Both the position numbers and the translations under genes were made by a program. Positions 34,344-43,488 of a DNA stretch of 64,000 nucleotides are shown piece after piece. The DNA is from Halorussus salilacus (GTDB lineage: Archaea; Halobacteriota; Halobacteria; Halobacteriales; Haladaptataceae). Under the pieces are notes generated by a model, which was not told the origin of the DNA, did no database searches, and saw only the letters and a list, made by a program, of their open reading frames with translations. The stretch is from contig NZ_CP099994.1 of the NCBI RefSeq assembly GCF_024138125.1, forward strand, positions 278,100 through 342,099, read 5' to 3'. How positions within the stretch are numbered: position 1 is the stretch's first letter; each line of letters starts with the position of its first letter.

Positions 34344-34943
34344 ATGCCAGCCAAACGGCTCCTGATGATAGTCGGCGACTTCGGCGAGGACTACGAGACC
34401 ATGGTACCGTTTCAGGCCCTGCAGGCGGTCGGCCACAAGGTCGAGGCCGTCTGCCCCGAGAAGGGCGAGGGCGACACCGTCAAGACCGCGGTCCACGACT
34501 TCCGGGGCGACCAGACCTACGTCGAGTCGCGGGGCCACGACTTCCGGCTCACCGCGTCGATGGACGAAATCGACCCCGCTGAGTACGACGGACTGGTCCT
34601 GCCCGGCGGGCGCGCGCCCGAGTACCTCCGGACCTACGACGAGGTGCTCGACGCGGTCCGGCACTTCTTCGAGGCGGACAAGCCGGTCGCGGCCATCTGT
34701 CACGCCGCCCAGATACTCGCGGCCGCCGACGTGATCGAGGGCCGGACCTGCGCGGCGTACTCCGCGCTCGAATCCGACGTGGAGAGCGCTGGCGGCGAGT
34801 ACTACGACGGCGTGACGACCGACGGGAACCTCGTGACCGGCCGCGACTGGAGCGACCACGTCGAGTGGCTCGCCCAGTTCTTCGACGTGCTGGGAACAGA
34901 GGTCGAACACGGCGACCGTGTCGCAGAGCGCGCGGAGGACTGA
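34344..34943 (+). CDS. DJ-1/PfpI family protein
   Basis: A 199-aa class I glutamine-amidotransferase-like protein of the DJ-1/PfpI group. GDFGEDYE contains the conserved acidic residue (E15), DGLVLPGGRAPEYLR is the oxyanion loop, and AICHAAQ gives the nucleophile C119 with H120. Members act as deglycases, glyoxalases, chaperones or proteases; which applies is unclear. The start at MPAKRLL matches the family. A TATA-like CTATTTTCT (34301-34309) is about 38 bases upstream. Confidence 0.87.
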   Translation: MPAKRLLMIVGDFGEDYETMVPFQALQAVGHKVEAVCPEKGEGDTVKTAVHDFRGDQTYVESRGHDFRLTASMDEIDPAEYDGLVLPGGRAPEYLRTYDEVLDAVRHFFEADKPVAAICHAAQILAAADVIEGRTCAAYSALESDVESAGGEYYDGVTTDGNLVTGRDWSDHVEWLAQFFDVLGTEVEHGDRVAERAED

Positions 34944-35040
34944 CCCGCAGTCGGTCGACCGTCTTTAGGAACCGTTGTCGGCGCTCGCGGGTCTCGCTTC
35001 GAGTCCGGAGTTCGAGGTAACGTGTAACGCAAACACGACC

Positions 35041-35049
35041 TTTTTAACA
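35041..35049 (+). promoter_or_regulatory. TATA box of the type IIG enzyme gene
   Basis: TTTTTAACA is centred 26 bases before ATG 35071, giving a leaderless transcript and fixing the start well inside the longer open frame. Confidence 0.6.
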
Positions 35050-35070
35050 ACTGCTCGTTTCGAGGGACGT

Positions 35071-38000
35071 ATGGCCAGCGAGTCGTCTCTACTCGACGCT
35101 CTCCACGGAATCGCCTCTCGCATCGAGGAGGACATGAGCGAGAAGGACGTGGAGAACGCGTTCCTCAACGAGAACTTCTACACGATTCTCGGGTACTCCG
35201 GCGCGGGACACGACCTCCGGAGCGAGTGGAAGCTCCCCGACGACAGGCGACCGGACTACGTGACGCTTGACGACAACGAGTCTGTGACTGCGGTCTACGA
35301 GTTCAAGACGTCGGGTCGGAAACTCAGACCGCACGAAGACCAGCTCTTCCACTACGTGGACGCGCTGAAAGCCGATTACGGAGTACTTACGAACGGCGAG
35401 GAGCTACGCCTGTACAAGCGCGAGGGACACAGTCGAATGCTCTCGGTATCGGTCGAGGATGTCACCGAGAGCGAGACGGCCGACCTCTCGGCGGCGCTCG
35501 AAAAGCCCGAGTGGGACGTCACGGACCCCCGGAGCGTCGAAGAATATCTCGACACCCTCGACCCTGTCGAACTCGACGGTGAACTCGGCCGCGAACACTT
35601 CTTCGAGTCCTTCCGGCTCGAACCCGACAGCCCGTTCGCCGACCTCGTGACCGCGATGGTCGACCTGCTACGGGAGTTGCGCGACGAGCAGGAGGCGAAG
35701 TTCGTGAAGGGCGCGTACGACTTCTGGGAAGCCAGCTACGCCAGCGAACCCGACGAAGTGCCAGGGTCGTGGGAAGAGTTCATCGACGGCAAGCAGTCGC
35801 TCCGAGACTTCATGTTCTGTCTGGAGAGCGGACACGCCCTCCTCGCCCGCGTGCTGTTGGCGAAGGCAACCGAGGACCACGACTTCTTCCCGTCGGAGAA
35901 GGGCCTCCGACGGTACTTCGACGAACTCGGTGGATTTGACGACGAGATCAGCCTCGACGCCTATCCCATCGCGGCGAACGGGATGATAGAAGAGATGCGA
36001 AACCAGCTCGTCGAGAGCCTCTTCGAGGACGACATCTTCATCTGGTGGACCGATGGCTACGCCGAGCAGACGGCGAGCCAGCACAAGAATCCTTACAGTC
36101 GGTTCGAGGACGTCGCGAAGGAGGGAAGCGACGTATCGAGGGTGAGTCGGGCGACGCGCGAGCGGTTCAGCCGCGCGGTCTCGGAGGTCATCTTCGCGGT
36201 GCTGAAGTTCGACTTCTCGCGCGTCGAGGGCGACCCGCTCGGGAACCTCTACCAGCGGTACTTCGACCCAGAGACGCGCAAGGCGCTCGGTGAGTTCTAC
36301 ACGCCCCAGCCGGTCATCGACTACATCATGGACGGGGTCGGCTACGACGTCGGCGTCTCCAAGGAGCGCATCATCGACCCCTCGTGCGGGTCGGGCACCT
36401 TCCTCGTGGAAGCGGTCGAGCGGTACATCGAGGACGTCGAGCGGTATCACGACGACCCCGATTGGGCCGAACACCTCACCGAACTCTGTACGCGCCCCCA
36501 CGTCGTCGGGCTGGACATCCACCCCTTCGCGGTGCTGATGGCTCAGATTCGATTCATGGTGACCATCCTCCCGAAGTATCGGGCGGCCAAGCGAGAGAGC
36601 GAGCAGTTCACCATCCGACGCCTTCCCATCTTCCGCACCGACACGCTCCGCAACGAGCGCGAGCTGACTGGCATCGACCTCGGCGACGACGGCATGACCC
36701 AGATGACCCTCGACGCGATGACCGAGGACAATCAGGACGTGAAGATTCCGGTCCCCCTGCCCGTCGAGGTCGAGGAGGGCGAGGTCGACGACCACGAACG
36801 CGAGGGCGACTTTCTCGTCCAGCGCATCCGGATGCCCCTGTTCGACACGGTGAAGCTGAACGCTGGAATGCGCAACTTCGGCGAGTACTTCGCCGCCCTG
36901 CAGGGCGTTCTCGACGTGGTGAAGTTCCACATGCACGAGGAGATGTGGGAGTACCGCGGCGGCCTCGAAGAGGGCATCCACCGCTACACCGACCGCGACT
37001 ACGACGGACTGGAGGAGTTCTTCGAACCCTACGTGCAGGACATCCTCGACACGGTCCGATACCTCCGGGTCGAACACGGCGACGGCCGCCTGTTCAAGAT
37101 GTTCGAGGACACCGTGCTGGCGCTGGTGGTGAAGAACTACATGGAGTACGACTACGTGGTCGGGAATCCACCGTACGTTCGGATTCAGAACCTCCCCGAT
37201 GGCCAGAAGGCGATTCTGGACGAACTGTACGAGTCCACCACCGGGAACTACGACCTCTACTGTCCGTTCTACGAAAAAGGCCTAGAAATATTGAGAGAAG
37301 GAGGGAATCTCGGGTATATTACGTCAAATCAGTTTATGGTTACAAATTACGGTGAAGGTCTTCGTCAAGTACTCCTAGACCGTTCTACTGTTGAAGAAGT
37401 CCATGACTTTAGAGATGCCCCTGTTTTTGAGGATGCAACAAACTATCCGGCAATCGTCTTTCTTCAGGCTGAAAATGACGTTGATACTCGTTCTTCTAAT
37501 CAAATTCGGTGCATTCGAACACGGGGTGATATCGATGGTCATGAGGGCGATCTAACACAGGATGTCGTACAGGATATTCGTCAGCATAGTAATAATCCCG
37601 GTTATAAAGATGAGCTTATCGAGGTCTTCGATTACCCTCAATCCGAACTGACTTCTGCATATTGGAGTCTCTGTCCACCAGATGAAAAAGAAGTTCTCGA
37701 TAAGCTTGAGAGAAATTCAAAGACAAAGATAAACGGTATTACTGATGCTATTTTCCATGGTACACAACCAGGCCTAAACAAGGTCTACGTCGTCACGCCA
37801 ACTAATGCGGATAGGATTGATTCTTCGGATACAGGTAAGACAGTAACTGTGGTTCCCCGAGGTAGTTCGAAGGAGTTTGAGATTGAGACCGACCTGCTCC
37901 GTCCATGGCTTCAAGGACGCGATGTTCAGCGTTGGCGATGTGAGTGGTCTGGGCAACATGTAATTCTACCTTATAAAATAAAAACGGAAAATGGGGGAAT

Positions 38001-38943
38001 AGAAGTTGAAATTTATAGTCAAAATCAGCTAAAAGAGAATTTCCCACTTACGTGGAAATACTTTAAGGAGCATGAAGAACAGCTAAAAAGCAGAGAAAGC
38101 GGGAAAATGCGCGGGCGTAGCGATTGGTATGCGTACACGTATCCAAAGAGTCATCAACGGTTCGAACTTCCGAAAATCGTAGGACGACAGTTTTCAGATC
38201 ATGCCCAATTCATGCTTGACGAAGACGGCGACTGGTACTTCAAAGGCGCATACGGCCTACTTCTGGAACCGGAGTACCAGAACTTGACTGACGAAATTTG
38301 CTGTCAATTAAACTCAAAGCCTCTCGATTTCTACTTTAAGCATATAGCAACACAAAAGCAGGGTGGCTATTTTGCCTACAGGTCTCAGTATGTCGGTAAA
38401 TTACCCTGCTTCACGCAGGCTTCCGATGCGGAGTTTGATATTCTCGTCAATACTGTCAATAGAATTGCGGACGTTCTGGACCGACAAAGTAAAATCCACC
38501 GCTTCCCCGAAGCCTACCTCGGCGACTACGACGGCCCCCTCGGCTACATCGACTACGAGTGGCAGACCCGCCGCTATCCCGTCAGCGCCGACATCCAGCA
38601 ACTCGCAGACGGGCGCTTCGCCGTCACCGCCGGGCGGTCGGACGAACTCACTCACCCCCTCATGGACCGCGGCGACCGCGAAGAGAACGAACGCCGAGCG
38701 AAGTACGTCCACGCCGCGGTCGATGGTCGGAACATGAAGAAGGGCGAGGAGCAGACGATTCCGATTCCGAAGACCCGCGAGGGTGTCGAGCGACTGCTGG
38801 ACGCGCTGGAGGCCGACAGGCAGACCGTCGAGGCGACCAGCATCGAGGAACTGGAGGCCGAGATAGACGAGGCGGTCTACGACCTGTTCGACCTGACCGC
38901 CGACGAGCGCGAGGTCGTCGAGGAGTATCTGGAGGTCTTCTGA
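35071..38943 (+). CDS. Single-chain (type IIG-like) restriction-modification enzyme, mosaic
   Basis: A 1290-aa fused nuclease-methyltransferase of the Eco57I/MmeI kind. The N-terminal PD-(D/E)xK nuclease has D62 and E77-F-K79 (RPDYVTL, VYEFKTSG). The adenine methyltransferase core has GEFYTPQPVIDYI, motif I DPSCGSGTF (from about residue 433) and motif IV VVGNPPYVR (about 698). The C-terminal specificity region runs from about 735 to 1142, and a GC-rich helical tail closes the gene. It should methylate adenine and cut unmodified foreign DNA at a specific site; a BREX PglX-like role is an alternative, but no BREX genes are near. Bases 37275-38498 are much poorer in GC than either flank, suggesting replacement of the specificity domain. 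Confidence 0.85.
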   Translation: MASESSLLDALHGIASRIEEDMSEKDVENAFLNENFYTILGYSGAGHDLRSEWKLPDDRRPDYVTLDDNESVTAVYEFKTSGRKLRPHEDQLFHYVDALKADYGVLTNGEELRLYKREGHSRMLSVSVEDVTESETADLSAALEKPEWDVTDPRSVEEYLDTLDPVELDGELGREHFFESFRLEPDSPFADLVTAMVDLLRELRDEQEAKFVKGAYDFWEASYASEPDEVPGSWEEFIDGKQSLRDFMFCLESGHALLARVLLAKATEDHDFFPSEKGLRRYFDELGGFDDEISLDAYPIAANGMIEEMRNQLVESLFEDDIFIWWTDGYAEQTASQHKNPYSRFEDVAKEGSDVSRVSRATRERFSRAVSEVIFAVLKFDFSRVEGDPLGNLYQRYFDPETRKALGEFYTPQPVIDYIMDGVGYDVGVSKERIIDPSCGSGTFLVEAVERYIEDVERYHDDPDWAEHLTELCTRPHVVGLDIHPFAVLMAQIRFMVTILPKYRAAKRESEQFTIRRLPIFRTDTLRNERELTGIDLGDDGMTQMTLDAMTEDNQDVKIPVPLPVEVEEGEVDDHEREGDFLVQRIRMPLFDTVKLNAGMRNFGEYFAALQGVLDVVKFHMHEEMWEYRGGLEEGIHRYTDRDYDGLEEFFEPYVQDILDTVRYLRVEHGDGRLFKMFEDTVLALVVKNYMEYDYVVGNPPYVRIQNLPDGQKAILDELYESTTGNYDLYCPFYEKGLEILREGGNLGYITSNQFMVTNYGEGLRQVLLDRSTVEEVHDFRDAPVFEDATNYPAIVFLQAENDVDTRSSNQIRCIRTRGDIDGHEGDLTQDVVQDIRQHSNNPGYKDELIEVFDYPQSELTSAYWSLCPPDEKEVLDKLERNSKTKINGITDAIFHGTQPGLNKVYVVTPTNADRIDSSDTGKTVTVVPRGSSKEFEIETDLLRPWLQGRDVQRWRCEWSGQHVILPYKIKTENGGIEVEIYSQNQLKENFPLTWKYFKEHEEQLKSRESGKMRGRSDWYAYTYPKSHQRFELPKIVGRQFSDHAQFMLDEDGDWYFKGAYGLLLEPEYQNLTDEICCQLNSKPLDFYFKHIATQKQGGYFAYRSQYVGKLPCFTQASDAEFDILVNTVNRIADVLDRQSKIHRFPEAYLGDYDGPLGYIDYEWQTRRYPVSADIQQLADGRFAVTAGRSDELTHPLMDRGDREENERRAKYVHAAVDGRNMKKGEEQTIPIPKTREGVERLLDALEADRQTVEATSIEELEAEIDEAVYDLFDLTADEREVVEEYLEVF
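37275..38498 (+). other. Low-GC segment encoding the target-recognition region
   Basis: Hand counts of single 60-base lines give about 40% GC (37321-37380) and 30% (37981-38040), against 62% just upstream (36901-36960). Codon use changes at the same points (AAA, AAT, ATT and AGA become common). Both edges are sharp and the frame is kept throughout. Confidence 0.8.
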
Positions 38944-38949
38944 CCGCGG

Positions 38950-39402
38950 CTACTCCTCGCGCGCCTTCGAATCGCCGTCGGCGTCACTGCATACCGACAG
39001 CACGGGCACGTCGGACTGGCGGACGACCTTCTCGGTCACGCTGCCGATGAGGTGGCGGTCCATTCCCGACCGGCCGTGGGTCCCCATCACGACGAGGTCC
39101 ACGCCCTCGCGCTCGGCGTAGTCGAGAATGGCCGCGGCGGGGCGCTCGCGGACCACCGCGGTCGTCACGTTCGCGAGGCCCGCGTCGGCCGCGCGCTCGG
39201 CGACCGCGTCGGTGGCGTCGGCCCCGGCCTTCTCCAGTCGGTCGACGACCGACGACTGGTGGTCGCTCGACAGCGTTCCGACGTTGACCGCGTTCAGGGC
39301 GTGTAGCTCGGCGTCGTACGTCTTCGCGAGGTCGATGGCGTGGTCGACGGCGGGGTCGACCGCGTCGCTGCCGTCTGTCGGCACGAGGATGCGTTCGTAC
39401 AT
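38950..39402 (-). CDS. Universal stress protein UspA-like (copy 1)
   Basis: A 150-aa UspA-fold protein. It opens MYERILVPTDGSD and ends with the ATP-binding pattern G-x2-G-x9-G-S (GTHGRSGMDRHLIGS). It should bind ATP and dimerise, with a general stress role that is undefined for this copy. It converges on the type IIG gene with a 6-base gap. It heads a run of three similar genes on this strand, each with its own spacing. Confidence 0.88.
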   Translation of the reverse strand: MYERILVPTDGSDAVDPAVDHAIDLAKTYDAELHALNAVNVGTLSSDHQSSVVDRLEKAGADATDAVAERAADAGLANVTTAVVRERPAAAILDYAEREGVDLVVMGTHGRSGMDRHLIGSVTEKVVRQSDVPVLSVCSDADGDSKAREE

Positions 39403-39467
39403 GTGTCGACCAACTGAGCCGAGGTAAAAAACGATATCGACCGCCGGGCAGGTCGCCCGGCTCGACG

Positions 39468-39905
39468 CTACTCGGCGTCCTCGTCGTCACCGCGAACCGT
39501 CAGGACCGGCGCGTCCGACAGCCGGACCACCTTCTCTGTCACGCTCCCGAGGAGGTAGCGATTGAGGCCGGTCCGACCCTGCGTGCCCATCACCACGAGG
39601 TCCACGTCGTTCTCGTCGGCGTATTTCAGGATGGCCCGGTGGGGCGGGCCGTAGACGGTCTCGACCGTAACGGCCTCGACGCCCGCGTCTCGGGCGCGTT
39701 CGGCGAGCGTCTCGGTCGCGCGTTCGCCCGCCTTCTCGAGTTCCTGCTGAATCATCGCGGTGTCCACGTCGGCACCCGCCGTCACGTTCACGGCGTAGAC
39801 GACGTGGAGTTCCGAGTCGTAGGTCGCCGCGAGGTCGAGCGCGTGCTCGAACGCCCGCGTCGCGAGTTCGCTGCCGTCGGTCGGCACGAGGATGCGTTCG
39901 TACAT
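39468..39905 (-). CDS. Universal stress protein UspA-like (copy 2)
   Basis: A 145-aa UspA-fold protein starting MYERILVPTDGSEL. The ATP motif is GTQGRTGLNRYLLGS. In-frame sequence upstream of this Met is not homologous to UspA. Its upstream region holds the hairpin and 26-bp repeats that also follow copy 3. It differs from copy 1 in the middle (TAGADVDTAMIQQELEK), so the duplication is old. Confidence 0.88.
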   Translation of the reverse strand: MYERILVPTDGSELATRAFEHALDLAATYDSELHVVYAVNVTAGADVDTAMIQQELEKAGERATETLAERARDAGVEAVTVETVYGPPHRAILKYADENDVDLVVMGTQGRTGLNRYLLGSVTEKVVRLSDAPVLTVRGDDEDAE

Positions 39906-39967
39906 GGTCGTTGGTTCGACCCGAACCGACGAAAAGGTGCGGGTGATTTCCACTCCGGGGGAATCGC

Positions 39968-40003
39968 CCCCGACGGTCGCTCGGACCCGAGCGACCGTCG
40001 GGG
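39968..40003. terminator. 16-bp hairpin whose arm is repeated next door
   Basis: The arms 39968-39983 and 39988-40003 have loop GACC. The right arm contains GAGCGACCGTC, the same sequence that begins every unit of the adjoining tandem repeat. Confidence 0.55.
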
Positions 40004-40158
40004 CGAGCGACCGTCTGGAGGGTCAAGGGCGAGCGACCGTCTGGAGGGTCAAGGGCGAGCGACCGTCTGGAGGGTCAAGGGCGAGCGACCGTCTGGAGGG
40101 TCAAGGGAGAGCGACCGTCTTGAGGGTCAGGAGAGAGCGACCATCTGGAGGGTCAGAG
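40003..40158. repeat. Six 26-bp tandem repeats between UspA genes
   Basis: Units start at 40003, 40029, 40055, 40081, 40107 and 40133. The first four are identical, containing GAGCGACCGTCTGGAGGGTC; the last two carry a few changes. There are no spacers, so this is not a CRISPR array. It lies in the 3' region of UspA copy 3 and upstream of copy 2. Confidence 0.9.
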
Positions 40159-40177
40159 GCGAGCGCCGGGAGCGACC

Positions 40178-40213
40178 GACCGGGCCGGACGACTCCCGTC
40201 GTCCGGCCCGGTC
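40178..40213 (-). terminator. Terminator hairpin directly after UspA copy 3
   Basis: The 16-bp arms (40178-40193, 40198-40213; core CGGGCCGGACGAC) with loop TCCC begin at the base after the stop codon. Confidence 0.6.
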
Positions 40214-40660
40214 TCACTCGGCGGCCTCGTCCGATTCGGGCTTCCGAACCGTCAGCACCGGAACGTCCGACTTCCGGACCACCTTCTCGGTCACGCTGCC
40301 GAGGAGGTAGCGGTCGAGTCCGGACCGGCCGTGGGTGCCCATGACGACGAGGTCCACGTCCTCGTCCTCGGCGTACTCCAGTATCGTCTGGTGGGTCATC
40401 CCGTGGACGACCTCGGTTCGCACGCGCTCGACGCCCGCGGCGGCCGCCCGCTCTGCGACCTCGCGGGTCGCCCGCTCGCCCTCCGCTTCGAGCGCGTCGA
40501 GGACCGACGCGGTGTTGACCTCCACCGACAGGGTCCCGGTGTTGACCACGTAGAGCGCGTGTAGCTCCGCGCCGTAGGTCTCCGCGAGGTCGATGGCCTG
40601 CTCGATAGCGGGGTCGACCGCGTCGCTGCCGTCTGTCGGCACGAGGATGCGTTCGTACAT
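40214..40660 (-). CDS. Universal stress protein UspA-like (copy 3)
   Basis: A 148-aa UspA-fold protein, MYERILVPTDGSDAVDPAIEQ at the N-terminus and ATP motif GTHGRSGLDRYLLGS. It is closest to copies 1 and 2 in its ends and differs in the centre. A strong hairpin abuts its stop, followed by the 26-bp repeats. Confidence 0.88.
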   Translation of the reverse strand: MYERILVPTDGSDAVDPAIEQAIDLAETYGAELHALYVVNTGTLSVEVNTASVLDALEAEGERATREVAERAAAAGVERVRTEVVHGMTHQTILEYAEDEDVDLVVMGTHGRSGLDRYLLGSVTEKVVRKSDVPVLTVRKPESDEAAE

Positions 40661-40758
40661 GGGACCGAGTACCGCGCCGAACTACAAAAACGTCCGGCCG
40701 TTCTCGCGCTCGGAGAGCCGCCGGTAGGCCTTTCCCCTCGTTCGTGGTAGCCGCGACC

Positions 40759-41154
40759 ATGAAGTACAACGACTTCATGGGGCAGGTCCAGAACCGACTC
40801 GAACTCCCGGAACTCGGGCGGGCCGTCCGCGTGACCCGCGCCGTGCTGACGACGCTGGGCGAGCGACTGCAGGAGGGCGAGGCCCGGGACCTCGCCGGAC
40901 CGCTGCCGATGGAGGTCGACTACTACCTCGAAGCCGCCGAGTCGGGCCAGCGCTTCGACTACGACGCGTTCCTCGACCGGGTCGCCGACCGCGCCGCGGC
41001 CGACCGCAGCGACGCCGCCTACTACGCGAAGGTGGTCTTCGGGCTTGTCAGCGAACTGGTCTCGCGCGGCGAAATCGAGGAGGTCCGCGCCCAGCTGCCC
41101 GACGACTACGACGACCTCTTTCAGCTAATCGACGCCGAGGAGGTCGAGGAGTAG
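40759..41154 (+). CDS. DUF2267 family protein
   Basis: A 131-aa all-helical protein beginning MKYNDFMGQVQNRLELPELGRA. The repeated pattern 'A.R.TRAVLTTLGERLQEGEARDLAGPLP' is the DUF2267 signature (related to FtsH-ternary-like, often near stress genes). The function is unknown. The ATG at 40759 was chosen because the domain starts there. Its TAG is directly followed by the stop of the convergent HAD gene, with no bases between. Confidence 0.82.
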   Translation: MKYNDFMGQVQNRLELPELGRAVRVTRAVLTTLGERLQEGEARDLAGPLPMEVDYYLEAAESGQRFDYDAFLDRVADRAAADRSDAAYYAKVVFGLVSELVSRGEIEEVRAQLPDDYDDLFQLIDAEEVEE

Positions 41155-41991
41155 CTACAGTAGCTCGCCGATATCGGCGAGCGAGTCGACGACGTGGTCG
41201 GGAGAGACCGCCGAGCGCTCGATTTCGTCCCGGTCGGTGACCCCGGTCAGCACCAGCACCGTCGTCATCCCCGCGCGCTCGCCCATCGCGATGTCGGTTT
41301 CGAGCCTGTCGCCGACCATCAGACACTCCGAGGCGGGCGCGTCCAGCGCCGCGGTCGCTGCGGCCACCGTCGTCTCGGAGGGCTTGCCCAGCACCCGGTC
41401 GACCTCCCGGCCCGTCACGCCCTCGATAGCGCCGATCATCCCGGCGGCGTCGGGTATCTCGCCGCTCGCCACGGGACAGGTCCGGTCGGGGTTGGTGGCG
41501 ACGAAGGCGGTCTCGTCTTCCCGTCTCCCGTCTCCTTCTGCCTCCGGGTCGAGCGCGCGGAGCGCGTCCGTGAGCGTCTCGTAGTCGAACGCCCGGTCCA
41601 TCGAGGCGACCACCACGTCGGCGTCCGCGGGCGAGTCGGTGACCGCGACGCCCGCGGCGCGTATCTCCGCGACCAGCGGGGCCTCTCCGACGACGAGGGC
41701 CGCGCCGTCGGGGAACTCTCGGGCGAGGTAGTCGGCGGTGACGGTCGCGGAGTTGAGCACCTCGTCGACCGCCGTGGGAATTCCCATCCCCGTGAGCGTC
41801 TCGGCGTAGTCGGCGCGCCGCTCGACAGCCTTGTTCGAGAGGAACAGCACTGGCATTCGCTGCCGGAGGGCGGCCACCCCGTCCTCGACGCCGGGGAGGA
41901 GTTCGTCGCCGCGGTACACGGTCCCGTCGAGGTCGACGAGCGCGCCAGCGTAGGTCGTGGGAGTCGGATTCGAGGTCGTGGTCGGGGTCAT
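41155..41991 (-). CDS. HAD-superfamily IIA phosphatase (NagD/p-nitrophenylphosphatase type)
   Basis: A 278-aa HAD hydrolase. VDLDGTVYRGDELLPGV is motif I with the nucleophile Asp and acid/base Asp. FLSNKAVE is motif II, GKPSETTV supplies the motif III Lys, and MVGDRLETDI is motif IV. The cap between motifs II and III is of the IIA type. Candidate substrates are phosphoglycolate, nucleotide monophosphates or sugar phosphates. The gene is upstream-adjacent to nothing on its own strand except the MFS gene about 100 bases away. Confidence 0.87.
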   Translation of the reverse strand: MTPTTTSNPTPTTYAGALVDLDGTVYRGDELLPGVEDGVAALRQRMPVLFLSNKAVERRADYAETLTGMGIPTAVDEVLNSATVTADYLAREFPDGAALVVGEAPLVAEIRAAGVAVTDSPADADVVVASMDRAFDYETLTDALRALDPEAEGDGRREDETAFVATNPDRTCPVASGEIPDAAGMIGAIEGVTGREVDRVLGKPSETTVAAATAALDAPASECLMVGDRLETDIAMGERAGMTTVLVLTGVTDRDEIERSAVSPDHVVDSLADIGELL

Positions 41992-42093
41992 GGTGGTCCG
42001 GGTCGGAAGCTAGTATCGCGCCAGCGCCTAAACGTCCGACGGCCTCGTCTCGTCGCTCGGTCCCCTCTCACCGCTCGCCGTCCGACTCCCGTC

Positions 42094-43419
42094 TCACCGC
42101 TCGACCCCGACCACCGCGGGAGCGACCCCCCGGAGTCCTGCCACGACGACCAGCGTCCCGACCAGTAGCACTGCGCCGACCGCGAACGGCGTCCAGAACG
42201 CCACGACGTAGAGGCTGGCCATCACCGGCGGGCCGACCGTCCGCCCGAGGCTCCCGACGCCCTGCGTGATGCCGAACGCGCTCCCCTGCACGTCGGCCCC
42301 GGCCGACTTCGAGACCAGCGTCGTCAGCGACACCGAGAGCAGGGCGTTGCCCAGCGACAGCCCCGGGAGGACCGCGACGAGCGCCACCGCCTCGCGGGTG
42401 AGAAACGCCGGACCGCCGAACCGCGGGACCAGCGCCCGACCGATGTCGGGCGCGAACGGCAGCGCCGCCAGCGCGAGCGCGAGGAGCGCGGCACCGGCCA
42501 CCGCCAGCGACGCGTCGGGGTACCGACGCGAGAGTCGCCCGACCAGCACGCCTTGGAAGGCGACGCCGAGGACGCCGATGTACGTCAGCAGGAGCGCGGT
42601 CCCGGTCGCGCCGTAGCCGTACCGGTCGGCCGCGAAGGGGACGAACATCACCTGCACGCCCGAGAACGCGACCGACAGCAGGAAGAACGCGACCACGAGC
42701 CCCCGCAACGAGTCGTCGGACAGCGCCGACCGGAACGACGACAGCCAGCGCGCGCGGGCGACCGCGGTCGCCCGCGCGCCGGACTCTTCGAGGAAGAGGG
42801 CCGCGAACCCGAAGTTGAGGAGGCTCAGTAGCGCGGCCGCGAAGCTCGGCAGGGAGAACCGCGTGACGGGGACGAACCCGGGCAGAGTCCCGCGAGCGAA
42901 CGTCACCGCGGCGTCGCTGGCGAACGCGCCGCCGAGCGCCGGGCCGAAGATGAACCCGAGCCCGAACGCCGCGCCGACGAGGCCGAACGCGCCCGCCCGG
43001 CGCTCGGGCGGCGTCACGTCCGAGACGTACGCCTGGGCCGCCGCCAGATTCCCGCCCATCGCCCCGGCGAGCATCCTGGAGACGAACAGGACCGCCACGC
43101 TCCCCGCGAGGCCGAAGACGGTCCACGCGAGCGCGCTCCCCGCGACCGAGACGAGGATGACGGGGCGGCGACCCCGGCGGTCGGACAGCGACCCGAGCAG
43201 GGGCGCGAACAGGAACTGCATCGCGGAGTACGACGCCGCCAGCAGGCCGATGTACACGTCGCTGACGCCGAAGCTCCGGACGTAGAACGGGAGGATGGGG
43301 ATGATGATGCCGAACCCGAGCAGGTCAAGGAAGACCACCGCGAGGACCGTCACGAGCGCGCGCCGGGGGCGGCGGAGTTCGGCAGCCGCCGTCGCGCTTC
43401 CGGCTCTGGGCGCGCTCAT
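42094..43419 (-). CDS. MFS transporter, TetA-like multidrug efflux type
   Basis: A 441-aa major facilitator protein with 12 helices. The loop 2-3 motif A is GSLSDRRGRRPVIL, and the protein starts with FLDLLGFGIIIPILPFYVRSFG, the usual opening of TetA/drug:H+ antiporters. The helix-5 region reads ERRAGAFGLVGAAFGLGFIFGPALGG (motif C area, written in parts: GLGFIFGPALGG). It likely exports small hydrophobic compounds by proton or sodium exchange; the substrate is unknown. Confidence 0.87.
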   Translation of the reverse strand: MSAPRAGSATAAAELRRPRRALVTVLAVVFLDLLGFGIIIPILPFYVRSFGVSDVYIGLLAASYSAMQFLFAPLLGSLSDRRGRRPVILVSVAGSALAWTVFGLAGSVAVLFVSRMLAGAMGGNLAAAQAYVSDVTPPERRAGAFGLVGAAFGLGFIFGPALGGAFASDAAVTFARGTLPGFVPVTRFSLPSFAAALLSLLNFGFAALFLEESGARATAVARARWLSSFRSALSDDSLRGLVVAFFLLSVAFSGVQVMFVPFAADRYGYGATGTALLLTYIGVLGVAFQGVLVGRLSRRYPDASLAVAGAALLALALAALPFAPDIGRALVPRFGGPAFLTREAVALVAVLPGLSLGNALLSVSLTTLVSKSAGADVQGSAFGITQGVGSLGRTVGPPVMASLYVVAFWTPFAVGAVLLVGTLVVVAGLRGVAPAVVGVER

Positions 43420-43488
43420 CCGGCCGACCGACGACGCCGAGCGTTGTAACGGTTGGGTCGCGCGGCGGGCGAGCGGGGGCGGTCGGGC

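Noticed and set aside
40003..40158. Tandem repeats as a CRISPR array
   Set aside because: Units are directly adjacent with no spacers and no cas genes are near.
40759..41991. Zero-gap convergent stops of DUF2267 and HAD as an unusual antisense regulation site
   Set aside because: Compact convergent ends are common here and nothing else marks the site.
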